Shown: piece after piece, positions 1-5,253 of the stretch
How the letters are laid out: every line of letters begins with the position of its first letter
Position numbering within the stretch: position 1 is the first letter of the stretch
DNA from: JAKPNF01 sp031556275
Lineage (GTDB): Bacteria; Verrucomicrobiota; Verrucomicrobiia; Opitutales; JAKPNF01
NCBI GenBank assembly: GCA_031556275.1
Contig: JAVBTG010000036.1
Coordinates: 1 to 5,253 of the forward strand
Direction: 5' to 3'
Length of the DNA stretch: 5,253 bases
Program-made: the position numbers and the translations under genes
Notes under the pieces: generated by a model
Told to the model about the DNA's origin: nothing
The model's input: only the letters and a program-made list of their open reading frames with translations
The model's database searches: none

Positions 1-726
1 GCCCGCGCCGATAACGGAGGCCTCCTGCCGCACGCAGCGTGTTTTCGTATTAAAAAATTGGATACTGCGGCGGTCGAGCCGCGCGTCCTTGCCGAGGAAC
101 GCTTCCGCCTCGCCCCCCACATACGCGGGGGCCTCGCCGAGGGAAAGCCCCGCTTCCGCCAGCCGGGCGGCTGCGCCTTCCTCAAGCTGGCACAGGGTGT
201 GCGGCCGCAAAACAGAATTTTCCGCGTGGGTAAAATGCACGGACACAAGGTCGCCCGGCAGCTTCACGCCTTTGGGCACGTGCAAAAACACGCCCTCCAG
301 ATTTCCCGCGCGGTGCCAGTGCAAAAACTTGTCCGAGCCGAGCGTGTGCACGCTCTGAAAGAGCAGGGGGGCCGCCAGCGCGGGGCACTCCCGCACGGCG
401 CGCGACAGCGGCATGAAGACGGCGCCCTTCTTTTTCCACTCCTCCGGCAGCGGGTCGAAGGCCGCCACATGCCCGTCCACAAAAATGATCCGCGCCAATG
501 CTTGGCGCACAAGCTGCCCGCGCTCGCGGGCCAGTTGCAAAATGCCATCCGGCGGCTCCGGCATCGGCTCCACACCCGCGGGCGGCGCTTCCAGCTCGGC
601 CTTGTCGCAAAAACGCCAGCGCGTGTCGTTTGCCTGCGGCAACGGCACGGCCTCGAAGGCCGCCTGCTCGCGGATACGCAACGTCTCAAACCATTGCGCC
701 CAGTTGGTGCCCGGTTGCTCGCTCAT
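1..726 (-). CDS. sufD: SufD, Fe-S cluster assembly scaffold subunit (3' end outside window)
   Basis: This is the N-terminal 242 residues of SufD, open in frame to base 1. SufD pairs with SufB and, with the SufC ATPase, forms the cytosolic SufBC2D complex that builds Fe-S clusters. I translated it by hand from the ATG at 726-724 (MSEQPGTNWAQWFETLR). Recognisable parts are a helical N-terminal domain (about 1-75) containing TRWRF (35-39), where SufD proteins carry their conserved Trp-rich stretch, then VFVDGHVAAFDPLPEEW (81-97 region) and the start of the beta-helix core with GVFLHVPKGVKLPGDLV (145-161), which parallels the YVPKGV segment of SufB. The start overlaps the sufB stop in ATGA, suggesting translational coupling. 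An SD-like AAGGGAG (739-733) lies 6 bases upstream, the only convincing SD in this window. The downstream part of the operon (often a sufS cysteine desulfurase) would lie to the left, outside the window. Confidence 0.95.
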   Translation of the reverse strand, partial: MSEQPGTNWAQWFETLRIREQAAFEAVPLPQANDTRWRFCDKAELEAPPAGVEPMPEPPDGILQLARERGQLVRQALARIIFVDGHVAAFDPLPEEWKKKGAVFMPLSRAVRECPALAAPLLFQSVHTLGSDKFLHWHRAGNLEGVFLHVPKGVKLPGDLVSVHFTHAENSVLRPHTLCQLEEGAAARLAEAGLSLGEAPAYVGGEAEAFLGKDARLDRRSIQFFNTKTRCVRQEASVIGAG

Positions 727-2135
727 CCGACGCTCCCTTCCATCTCCATCTCGATCAGCCGTTTTAATTCCACGCTGTACTCCATGGGGAACTGCCGCGC
801 CAGATCGTTGATGAACCCGTTGACGGAGAGGCTTAGCGCCTCCTTTTCGGAAAGCCCGCGCTGGCGCATGTAAAAAATTTGTTCCGCGCTCACTTTTGAT
901 ACGCTCGCCTCGTGTTGCACGCGGTGGGCGTCGCCCGTCAGGGAGATGGCGGGGTAGGTGTCGGTGCGGCTGTTGGCGTTGATCAGCAACGCGTCGCACA
1001 CGACGTTGCTCTTGCAACCCTTCAACCTAGGAGCCATGTGGACGAGTCCGCGGTAGGTGGCCCGCCCGCTGCCGACCGAAATAGATTTGGAGACGACGTT
1101 CGAGGTCGTGTCGTCGGCCAGATGGATCATCTTTGCGCCCGTGTCTTGGCACTGCCCGCTGTTGGCGAGCGCGATGGACGTCACTTCGCCCCGCGCCCCG
1201 CGCCCGTTGAGGACGACGGCGGGATACTTCATCGTCAGGCGCGAGCCGATGTTGCAGTCGATCCAGCGCACCTGCGCGTCCTCCTCCGCCCACCCGCGCT
1301 TGGTGACGAGGTTGAACACGTTGTTAGACCAGTTTTGCACGGTGATATACTGGATCTTCGCGCCCTTGAGCGCCACGAGCTCCACGACGGCCGAGTGCAG
1401 GGTCGAGGTCTCAAAACGCGGGGCCGTGCAGCCCTCCATGTAGGTCACCTCGGCCCCCTCGTCGGCGATGATGAGCGTGCGCTCAAACTGCCCAAAACTT
1501 TCGGCGTTGATGCGGAAATAGGCCTGCAGCGGCTGCTTCACCTTCACGCCCTTGGGCACGTAAATAAAACTGCCGCCCGAAAACACGGCGGAATTCAGCG
1601 CGCTGAATTTGTTGTCGTCGGTCGGGATGACCTTCCCGAACCACGGGCGGAAAACATCCGGATGTTCCTTCAGGGCCTCGTTGGAGCCCATGAAGATGAC
1701 GCCCTCCTTGGCGAGCGTCTCCTTCATGCGCGAGTAGGCCGACTCGCTGTCAAACTGCGCCTCCACCCCGGCCAAAAACTTGCGTTCCTGCTCGGGCACG
1801 CCAAGGCGCTCAAACGTTTTCTTCACCTCGTCCGGCACCTCCTCCCAACTGCGGCTGGGCATCTGCCCCTGCGAAAGGTAGTAGCGGATCTTGTCGAAAT
1901 CGACGTTCGCGATGTCCTTGGGCGCCCAGTTCAGCGGCATCGGCTTTTCGTTGAAAATCCTTAACGCCTCGTGCCGGAATTCGCGGATCCACTCGGCCTC
2001 GTCCTTGACCTTGGAAATATAATCGACCGTCTCGGGTCGCAGCCCCACGCCCGCGTCGTAGGCGTATTTCACGTCGTAGTGAAAATTGCCCTTTTCGCGG
2101 TCGAGGTTCAACCCGATGTCGTCCAAGTCGGCCAT
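723..2135 (-). CDS. sufB: SufB, Fe-S cluster assembly scaffold protein
   Basis: A full-length 470-residue SufB, the scaffold on which sulfur and iron are assembled into clusters in the cytosolic SufBC2D complex. Hallmarks seen: FSGGSFIYVPKGVKVKQPLQ (185-204), YMEGCTAP (232-239 region, Cys236), SNVVCDALL (376-384, Cys380), QHEASVSKVS (407-416, His408 and Glu409) and the C-terminal MEYSVELKRLIEMEMEGSVG. By my alignment from memory, Cys236, Cys380, His408 and Glu409 correspond to E. coli SufB Cys254, Cys405, His433 and Glu434, the residues tied to sulfur transfer and cluster formation. Cys380 lies 28 residues before His408, the same spacing as in E. coli. The C-terminal third reads more like the Gram-positive/actinobacterial SufB type than the E. 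coli type. It starts 8 bases after the sufC stop with no SD (CAACCACT before the ATG), so it probably depends on read-through translation from sufC. Its stop overlaps the sufD start by 4 bases. There is no frameshift or truncation. Confidence 0.99.
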   Translation of the reverse strand: MADLDDIGLNLDREKGNFHYDVKYAYDAGVGLRPETVDYISKVKDEAEWIREFRHEALRIFNEKPMPLNWAPKDIANVDFDKIRYYLSQGQMPSRSWEEVPDEVKKTFERLGVPEQERKFLAGVEAQFDSESAYSRMKETLAKEGVIFMGSNEALKEHPDVFRPWFGKVIPTDDNKFSALNSAVFSGGSFIYVPKGVKVKQPLQAYFRINAESFGQFERTLIIADEGAEVTYMEGCTAPRFETSTLHSAVVELVALKGAKIQYITVQNWSNNVFNLVTKRGWAEEDAQVRWIDCNIGSRLTMKYPAVVLNGRGARGEVTSIALANSGQCQDTGAKMIHLADDTTSNVVSKSISVGSGRATYRGLVHMAPRLKGCKSNVVCDALLINANSRTDTYPAISLTGDAHRVQHEASVSKVSAEQIFYMRQRGLSEKEALSLSVNGFINDLARQFPMEYSVELKRLIEMEMEGSVG

Positions 2136-2143
2136 AGTGGTTG

Positions 2144-2890
2144 TTAGGCGAGTTCCTTCACCCAGTCGTACCCGCGCTTTTCAAGCTCGAGCGCCAGCTC
2201 CTTGCCGCCCGATTTCACGATGCGGCCGTTCGCCATCACATGCACGCGGTCGGGCACGATGTAGTCGAGCAGCCGCTGATAGTGGGTAATCACCAACGCC
2301 CCGAAATTCTCCCCGCGCAGCGCGTTGACCCCCTCGGAGACAATGCGCAGCGCGTCGATGTCCAGCCCGCTGTCCGTCTCGTCCAAAACGGCATAGGAAG
2401 GCTTTAACATGGCCATCTGCAACACCTCGCAGCGTTTTTTCTCGCCGCCGGAAAACCCCTCGTTGAGCGAGCGGGAGGTGAAGGCCCTGTCCATCTTCAG
2501 CGCGTCCATCGCGGCGTACAAATCCTTGTAATAGGCGCCCGCCGAAAAGTCCTCGCCCTCTTTGAGCCGTGCCTGCAAGGCCGCGCGGATGAAGTTGGCG
2601 ATGCTCACCCCCTGCACTTCGCAGGGGTATTGGAAGGCCATGAACAGCCCCAGCCGCGCGCGCTCTTCGGGCGGCAGGCCCAAGATATTCACGCCGTCGA
2701 GCAGCACCTCGCCCGCCGTCACCGCGTAGTCGGGGTGCCCGGCCATCGCCTTGGCGAGCGTGCTTTTGCCGGTGCCGTTGGGCCCCATCAGGGCGTGCAC
2801 TTCGCCCTTGGGCAAAGTGAGCGAAAAGTCCTTCAGGATCGGTTTGTCCTGAATTGACACGCAGAGATTTTTGATTTCCAAGGCAGACAT
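2144..2890 (-). CDS. sufC: SufC, ABC-type ATPase of the SufBCD complex
   Basis: A complete 248-residue SufC, the soluble ABC-type ATPase that drives conformational change in SufBC2D during Fe-S cluster assembly. It is not a membrane transporter. Motifs in order: Walker A GPNGTGKST (36-44), Q-loop Gln87 in FQYP, ABC signature FSGGEKKR (146-153), Walker B YAVLDETDSGLD (166-177) and H-loop His203 in ITHYQ. The SufC-specific pair Lys152 and Glu171, known from E. coli SufC as a salt bridge that holds the ATPase in a low-activity state, is present, and length and numbering match E. coli SufC. The start at 2890 gives MSALEIKNL, the normal SufC N-terminus, with no SD before it. It is the first gene of the sufCBD operon, with a promoter-like element about 36-64 bases upstream of the ATG and only 8 bases between its stop and sufB. 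Confidence 0.98.
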   Translation of the reverse strand: MSALEIKNLCVSIQDKPILKDFSLTLPKGEVHALMGPNGTGKSTLAKAMAGHPDYAVTAGEVLLDGVNILGLPPEERARLGLFMAFQYPCEVQGVSIANFIRAALQARLKEGEDFSAGAYYKDLYAAMDALKMDRAFTSRSLNEGFSGGEKKRCEVLQMAMLKPSYAVLDETDSGLDIDALRIVSEGVNALRGENFGALVITHYQRLLDYIVPDRVHVMANGRIVKSGGKELALELEKRGYDWVKELA

Positions 2891-2925
2891 CGTGATAGGC
2901 GGCGCGCGGGGCGCAGTAATCCATA

Positions 2926-2954
2926 ATTAAAGCACTTTGAGGGGGCAGGGACAA
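2926..2954 (-). promoter_or_regulatory. Sigma70-like promoter for sufCBD
   Basis: Reading the minus strand, TTGTCC (2954-2949, 4 of 6 to TTGACA) is followed after exactly 17 bases by TTTAAT (2931-2926, 5 of 6 to TATAAT). Transcription would start near 2919, giving a leader of about 29 bases before the sufC ATG at 2890. The leader has no SD. The -35 hexamer lies inside one of the two GGG/CCC palindromes at 2947-2980, so the promoter is likely to be regulated. This assignment rests on pattern only. Confidence 0.6.
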
Positions 2955-2980
2955 CCCTTTTGCACACAAGGGCAACCCTT
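2947..2980. promoter_or_regulatory. Pair of GGG/CCC palindromes, candidate operator of the suf promoter
   Basis: Two related inverted repeats lie upstream of sufC: AGGG-ACAA-CCCT (2947-2958) and AAGGG-CAA-CCCTT (2968-2980). Their shared core CAACCCTT recurs at 2952 and 2973, an offset of 21 bp, or two helical turns, so a dimer pair would bind the same DNA face. The first overlaps the -35 hexamer and the second lies just upstream. A third half, AGGGT (2985-2989), pairs with ACCCT (2975-2979). I do not recognise this as an IscR, Fur or DtxR consensus, and it does not resemble the GTTAG-N6-CTAAC sites near the regulator and porin. The cognate factor is unknown. Confidence 0.5.
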
Positions 2981-3061
2981 CTTTAGGGTACACCGAAAGA
3001 CGAAAAAGTGCCGCGAAGTACCGAAATTTGCCGCACGGCCAATTTTTTAACGCAAAGAAAC

Positions 3062-3098
3062 ATTTTTTTCTTGAAAAAGTTAGGATCATCTAACAAAT
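3062..3098 (+). promoter_or_regulatory. Operator/promoter block upstream of the DtxR-family regulator (copy 1)
   Basis: This block has the form A-T7-C-N3-A5-GTTAG-N6-CTAAC-AAAT. The dyad GTTAG-GATCAT-CTAAC is at 3079-3094, with 5-bp perfect arms whose centres are 11 bp apart, one helical turn. The same 37-bp block recurs in register at 3618-3654 before the porin, with 29 of 37 positions identical by hand count. The arms resemble the GTTAG/CTAAC core of the DtxR/IdeR box (GTTAG-N-CTAAC), with a wider spacer here. A possible -35 TTGAAA (3071-3076) and a weak -10 CAAATT (3094-3099), 17 bp apart, would put the dyad inside the promoter spacer, as expected for repression. The dyad ends 24 bases before the regulator ATG, which suggests autoregulation. 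Confidence 0.65.
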
Positions 3099-3118
3099 TC
3101 AAAACTTCATCACCGTTT

Positions 3119-3616
3119 ATGACCGCCCGCCAGACAGACCTGACCGAAAACCTCGAGGACTACCTTGAGGCCGTCTTGGTGCTGTGCCGGCAGCACGGGC
3201 ACGCGCACGTCAACGACATCGCGCGGCACAAAGGCGTGAAAAAGCCCTCCGCCAACTCCGCGTTGCGCTCGCTCGCCGACAAGGGGCTGGTGGTTTATGA
3301 AAAATACCAGCCCGTCACCCTGACCGCGCGCGGCAGGGACATCGCCGCCTCGATTCTGGGCAGGCACCAGGTGCTGACGGAGTTTTTCCGCGCCAGCGTC
3401 GGCCTGAAGCCGAAGGAGGCGGAGGATGTCGCCTGCAAACTGGAGCACGTTTTGGAGGACGCGGCGCTGCTGCGCCTGCTCACCGTTTTCGAGCGCATCA
3501 AGGCGCAGGACAGTTGCCCCGTCTGCGGGGCAAAGGCAAGCCCCCCGAAACAATCCGCCTCCCCAAAGAAAACGCGCCCGCCATCCCGGCGCAAAACCGC
3601 AAAACCGCCCCGCTGA
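3119..3616 (+). CDS. DtxR/MntR-family metal-dependent transcriptional repressor
   Basis: A 165-residue regulator of the DtxR/MntR family: cytosolic dimers that bind DNA when loaded with Mn(II) or Fe(II). The N-terminal winged helix-turn-helix (about 8-75) contains ENLEDYLEAVLVL, VNDIARHKGVKKPSANSALRSLADKG and VVYEKYQPVTLTARG. The dimerisation/metal domain (about 76-128) has GRHQVLTEFF and DVACKLEHVLED. Likely metal ligands by alignment from memory are Asp14, Glu17, His83, Cys106, Glu109 and His110. The first two match MntR (Asp8, Glu11), whereas Cys106-Lys-Leu-Glu-His has the Cys seen in DtxR (Cys102) rather than the Glu99 of MntR, so Mn versus Fe cannot be decided. There is no SH3-like third domain. 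Instead a CPVCG motif (133-137) leads into a Lys/Arg/Pro-rich tail. I chose the ATG at 3119 over an upstream GTG at 3008, because the extra 37 residues would cover the operator and lack family similarity. It is divergent from sufC, and the porin follows 116 bases downstream. Confidence 0.93.
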   Translation: MTARQTDLTENLEDYLEAVLVLCRQHGHAHVNDIARHKGVKKPSANSALRSLADKGLVVYEKYQPVTLTARGRDIAASILGRHQVLTEFFRASVGLKPKEAEDVACKLEHVLEDAALLRLLTVFERIKAQDSCPVCGAKASPPKQSASPKKTRPPSRRKTAKPPR

Positions 3617-3617
3617 A

Positions 3618-3654
3618 ATTTTTTTCCGCAAAAAGTTAGACAACTCTAACAAAT
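3618..3654 (+). promoter_or_regulatory. Operator block upstream of the OprB-like porin (copy 2)
   Basis: This is the second copy of the 37-bp block A-T7-C-N3-A5-GTTAG-N6-CTAAC-AAAT found at 3062-3098. The dyad is GTTAGA-CAAC-TCTAAC (3635-3650), with arms extended to 6 bp. The N3 and N6 positions differ from copy 1 while the flanking A/T tracts and dyad arms are unchanged, which argues for selection on the site rather than simple recent duplication. It begins one base after the regulator's stop codon and ends 78 bases before the porin ATG, so the porin most likely has its own regulated promoter. The T7 tract directly after the stop might be mistaken for a terminator, but no stable GC hairpin precedes it and the same tract occurs in copy 1. 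Confidence 0.65.
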
Positions 3655-3736
3655 GACAACGACACTTTCTCTCCTCCGTCTCCGGTTTATGTCAGCCCCC
3701 CTCTGCCAACCACTGACACAAACAAACAACCAATGA
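3653..3736 (+). other. Possible 27-codon upstream ORF in the porin leader
   Basis: An ATG at 3653, overlapping the end of the operator block, opens a 27-codon frame (MTTTLSLLRLRF...) whose TGA at 3734-3736 overlaps the porin start in ATGA. A second in-frame ATG at 3689 would give 15 codons. It has no SD and no family I recognise. The porin start has no SD either, so termination-reinitiation could help it start. An open frame of this length can easily arise by chance, so this is a possibility rather than a gene call. Confidence 0.25.
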
Positions 3737-5094
3737 CCCAAGCATCCTCTCCTTTGGCGGCCCTGATCTGCGCGGCCGCCCTGTTCAACGCATGCGCCTT
3801 CGGCGACACACCGGCGTCCTCGCCCGTTGAGACGCCGAACACGGGTGCGTCCGCCCCGTCGCAAAGCGCGCTCCCCAACGCCGCCATGACGGCCGACGTC
3901 CGGCCCGAGACACCCGAAGAAAAGGCGTTGCCGTGGCACGAGCGCGAAAGCCTAGTTCTGGGCGGTCTCATGCCCGAGGCCGTGGCCGACCGCGGCTTCA
4001 CGCCGTTTGCCACATGGACAGGCGAGGCGTGGCAGAGCTTTCGCGGCGGCGACGAGCACGGAAGTTATTTGGACAGCCTGATCACGTTCGGCTTCGAGCA
4101 GGATCTTTCCGCGCTGTTTAAAAAAGAAAACCTCGGGCGCATCGGCCTGAGCGCCTTCTATTACGCGGCCACAAAGAACGACGCGAAATTCGACGGCCTG
4201 AACAGCTCCCCCAGCAACATCTTTTCGGGCGACATGACGCGGGTTTTCGAGATCTATTACGCCAACGAATTCAAAACAGAAAACGGCTCCATCGGTTTCC
4301 GCGTCGGCCAACTGGCGGCGGACGAGGACTTTATGGGGCTGGACTACGCCGACGTCTTTTTGAACTCCAACTTCGGCGCGATCCCCGCCGTGGCCGGGGC
4401 GGGATTGTTCGGCAAAGACGACGTCGCCTTCGCCCAGTACGCCAACGCGACGCCGGGCCTTGTCGTCTATTACACCCACAACGATTTTGACGTCACCCTC
4501 GGCCTCTACAACGGCAACGCGGGGCAAGACGTTCCGGGCAACCACGGTTTTGACTACGAATTACAAGACATCGCCTTCTGGTACCAGTTGGGGCAAAACT
4601 ACCAAGTGGCGGGCCGCAACGGCCGCGTGGCCTTCGGCGGCAACTACCACAGCGGCACCTTTGAAAACTTCAAAACAGGGGAGGGGCAGGACGGCTTTTA
4701 TTCCTTCTACTTGAACCTCCAGCAAGATTTCGTGTTGGACGAAGAGGGCAATCCCATCTTCGGGGCCTTCTGCCGCCTGGCATGGGCGCCGGAAGAAAAC
4801 ATCAGCGCCTGTTCGCGCTATGTGGACGCGGGGATCAATTGGTTCGGCCCGATCCCCAGCCGCAAGGACGACGTGTTCGCGCTCGGGGTTTCCGCCATGT
4901 ACGCCAATTCCTACGCCCGCGACGCCAACGGCATCTACGCCTACGAAACCTGCATCGAGGCGACCTACAAGGCGCAGATCACCCCGGCGATTTCCCTCCA
5001 GCCGACCTTCCAAGTTTACTTCAATCCCGCGACATCCTCCGGCGACCGCGAGACCGCGTTTTTGGCCGGCATCCGCGTCGAAGTGAATCTTTGA
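3733..5094 (+). CDS. OprB-family outer-membrane porin, possibly for metal uptake
   Basis: A 453-residue predicted beta-barrel porin of the OprB (carbohydrate-selective porin) family. The N-terminus has a hydrophobic export signal (about 7-22), possibly cut after ACA (22) by signal peptidase I. FNAC (18-21) is only a poor lipobox. A Pro/Ser/Thr/Ala-rich linker follows (about 25-60). The OprB entry segment LGGLMPEAVADRGFTPFATW (76-95) is followed by TGE and alternating amphipathic strands, with the family hallmarks FRVGQLAADEDFMGLDYADV (189-208), FLNSNFGAIP (209-218) and a C-terminal EATYKAQITPAISLQPTFQV (409-428) then YFNP. It ends RVEVNL, without the usual terminal Phe. OprB proteins passively admit sugars, but related cyanobacterial porins have been linked to iron entry. 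Position and the shared operator with the upstream DtxR-family regulator suggest control by metal availability. Cys347 and Cys360 could pair. The ATG at 3733 is chosen because the signal peptide follows directly; no SD is seen. Confidence 0.9.
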   Translation: MTQASSPLAALICAAALFNACAFGDTPASSPVETPNTGASAPSQSALPNAAMTADVRPETPEEKALPWHERESLVLGGLMPEAVADRGFTPFATWTGEAWQSFRGGDEHGSYLDSLITFGFEQDLSALFKKENLGRIGLSAFYYAATKNDAKFDGLNSSPSNIFSGDMTRVFEIYYANEFKTENGSIGFRVGQLAADEDFMGLDYADVFLNSNFGAIPAVAGAGLFGKDDVAFAQYANATPGLVVYYTHNDFDVTLGLYNGNAGQDVPGNHGFDYELQDIAFWYQLGQNYQVAGRNGRVAFGGNYHSGTFENFKTGEGQDGFYSFYLNLQQDFVLDEEGNPIFGAFCRLAWAPEENISACSRYVDAGINWFGPIPSRKDDVFALGVSAMYANSYARDANGIYAYETCIEATYKAQITPAISLQPTFQVYFNPATSSGDRETAFLAGIRVEVNL

Positions 5095-5253
5095 TGTTCA
5101 TTTTTCTGCCATAAGCAGGAGAAAGAGAGAAGCGGCGGCGGCCGCGCGGGTTGGGGCCCCCCCGGCATTTCATGCAAAAAAAAATCAAACCAAGATACCG
5201 TTGTACCCAAGCCCAGTTGGGCCAACCCCGCCCCGCGGGCGCCTAGCCCCCCC
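5095..5253. other. Non-coding stretch after the porin
   Basis: No gene is supported here. The stretch contains a purine run (about 5115-5133), a GC-rich segment with GCGGCCGC, an A9 tract (5175-5183) and short overlapping palindromes around 5206-5228 (CCCAA/TTGGG and GTTGG-G-CCAAC). None is followed by a T tract on the plus strand, so no intrinsic terminator can be called for the porin. Confidence 0.5.

Noticed and set aside
58..873. Plus-strand open frame of 271 codons opposite sufD and the end of sufB
   Set aside because: The minus strand reads as SufD without interruption here, and the plus-strand translation is Arg/His/Gln-rich with no domain features.
912..1964. Long plus-strand open frame of 350 codons opposite sufB
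   Set aside because: It is antisense to a perfectly conserved SufB. Its His/Val/Arg-rich translation matches no family and follows from the GC-rich codon bias of sufB.
2989..3034. Short direct repeats ACCGAAA (2992, 3020) and TGCCGC (3009, 3029) between the divergent genes
   Set aside because: They are 6-7 bp long, not phased with each other and not linked to a promoter element, so they are consistent with chance.
3008..3118. GTG at 3008 as an earlier start for the regulator
   Set aside because: The added 37 residues have no family similarity and would place the operator dyad inside the coding region. The ATG at 3119 fits the family N-terminus.
3588..3625. Intrinsic terminator after the regulator (T7 tract at 3619-3625)
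   Set aside because: The only preceding pairing is a weak GGCG/CGCC with a long A-rich loop, and the T tract belongs to the conserved operator block that also occurs upstream of the regulator.
5166..5183. GCAT-TTC-ATGC hairpin next to an A9 tract as a terminator
   Set aside because: On the plus strand the tract is A rather than T, and on the minus strand the T run comes before the hairpin. The stem has only 4 bp, so neither orientation works.
5206..5228. Overlapping GC palindromes CCCAA/TTGGG and GTTGG-G-CCAAC as porin terminator
   Set aside because: Stems are 5 bp, the loops are poor or too short, and no T tract follows.
1..5253. CRISPR arrays, insertion sequences, tRNA or rRNA genes
   Set aside because: I saw no regularly spaced repeats, transposase-like frames, terminal inverted repeats or RNA gene signatures.

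Overview
The window is GC-rich (roughly 60%) bacterial chromosome from a Gram-negative (outer-membrane) organism. Codon use is compact, and most starts lack a Shine-Dalgarno sequence. The combination of a SufCBD operon, a DtxR/MntR-family regulator and an OprB-type porin without SD-led starts would fit a Verrucomicrobiota/Opitutae-like lineage. That placement is an impression, not something the sequence proves.

Left half, minus strand (1-2890): an iron-sulfur cluster assembly operon in the order sufC, sufB, sufD. sufC ends 8 bases before sufB, and sufB and sufD overlap by 4 bases (ATGA). sufD runs off the left edge after 242 codons. A good sigma70-like promoter lies just upstream of sufC. Its -35 element sits inside one of two GGG/CCC palindromes spaced exactly 21 bp apart, so this is probably a regulated promoter.

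Right half, plus strand (3119-5094): a DtxR/MntR-family metal-dependent repressor of 165 residues, then an OprB-family outer-membrane porin of 453 residues. The most interesting signal joins these two genes. A 37-bp block occurs once before the regulator and once before the porin, in exact register, and carries the dyad GTTAG-N6-CTAAC. This is the expected layout of a two-operator regulon in which the regulator controls itself and the porin. It suggests that this porin, of a family usually labelled carbohydrate-selective, may serve divalent metal (Mn or Fe) entry across the outer membrane.

Taken together, the region looks like a metal-homeostasis neighbourhood: Fe-S cluster assembly on one side, and a metal-sensing repressor with its probable porin target on the other, divergently transcribed from a shared 228-bp intergenic region. 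The last 159 bases (5095-5253) hold no gene or convincing terminator that I can see.
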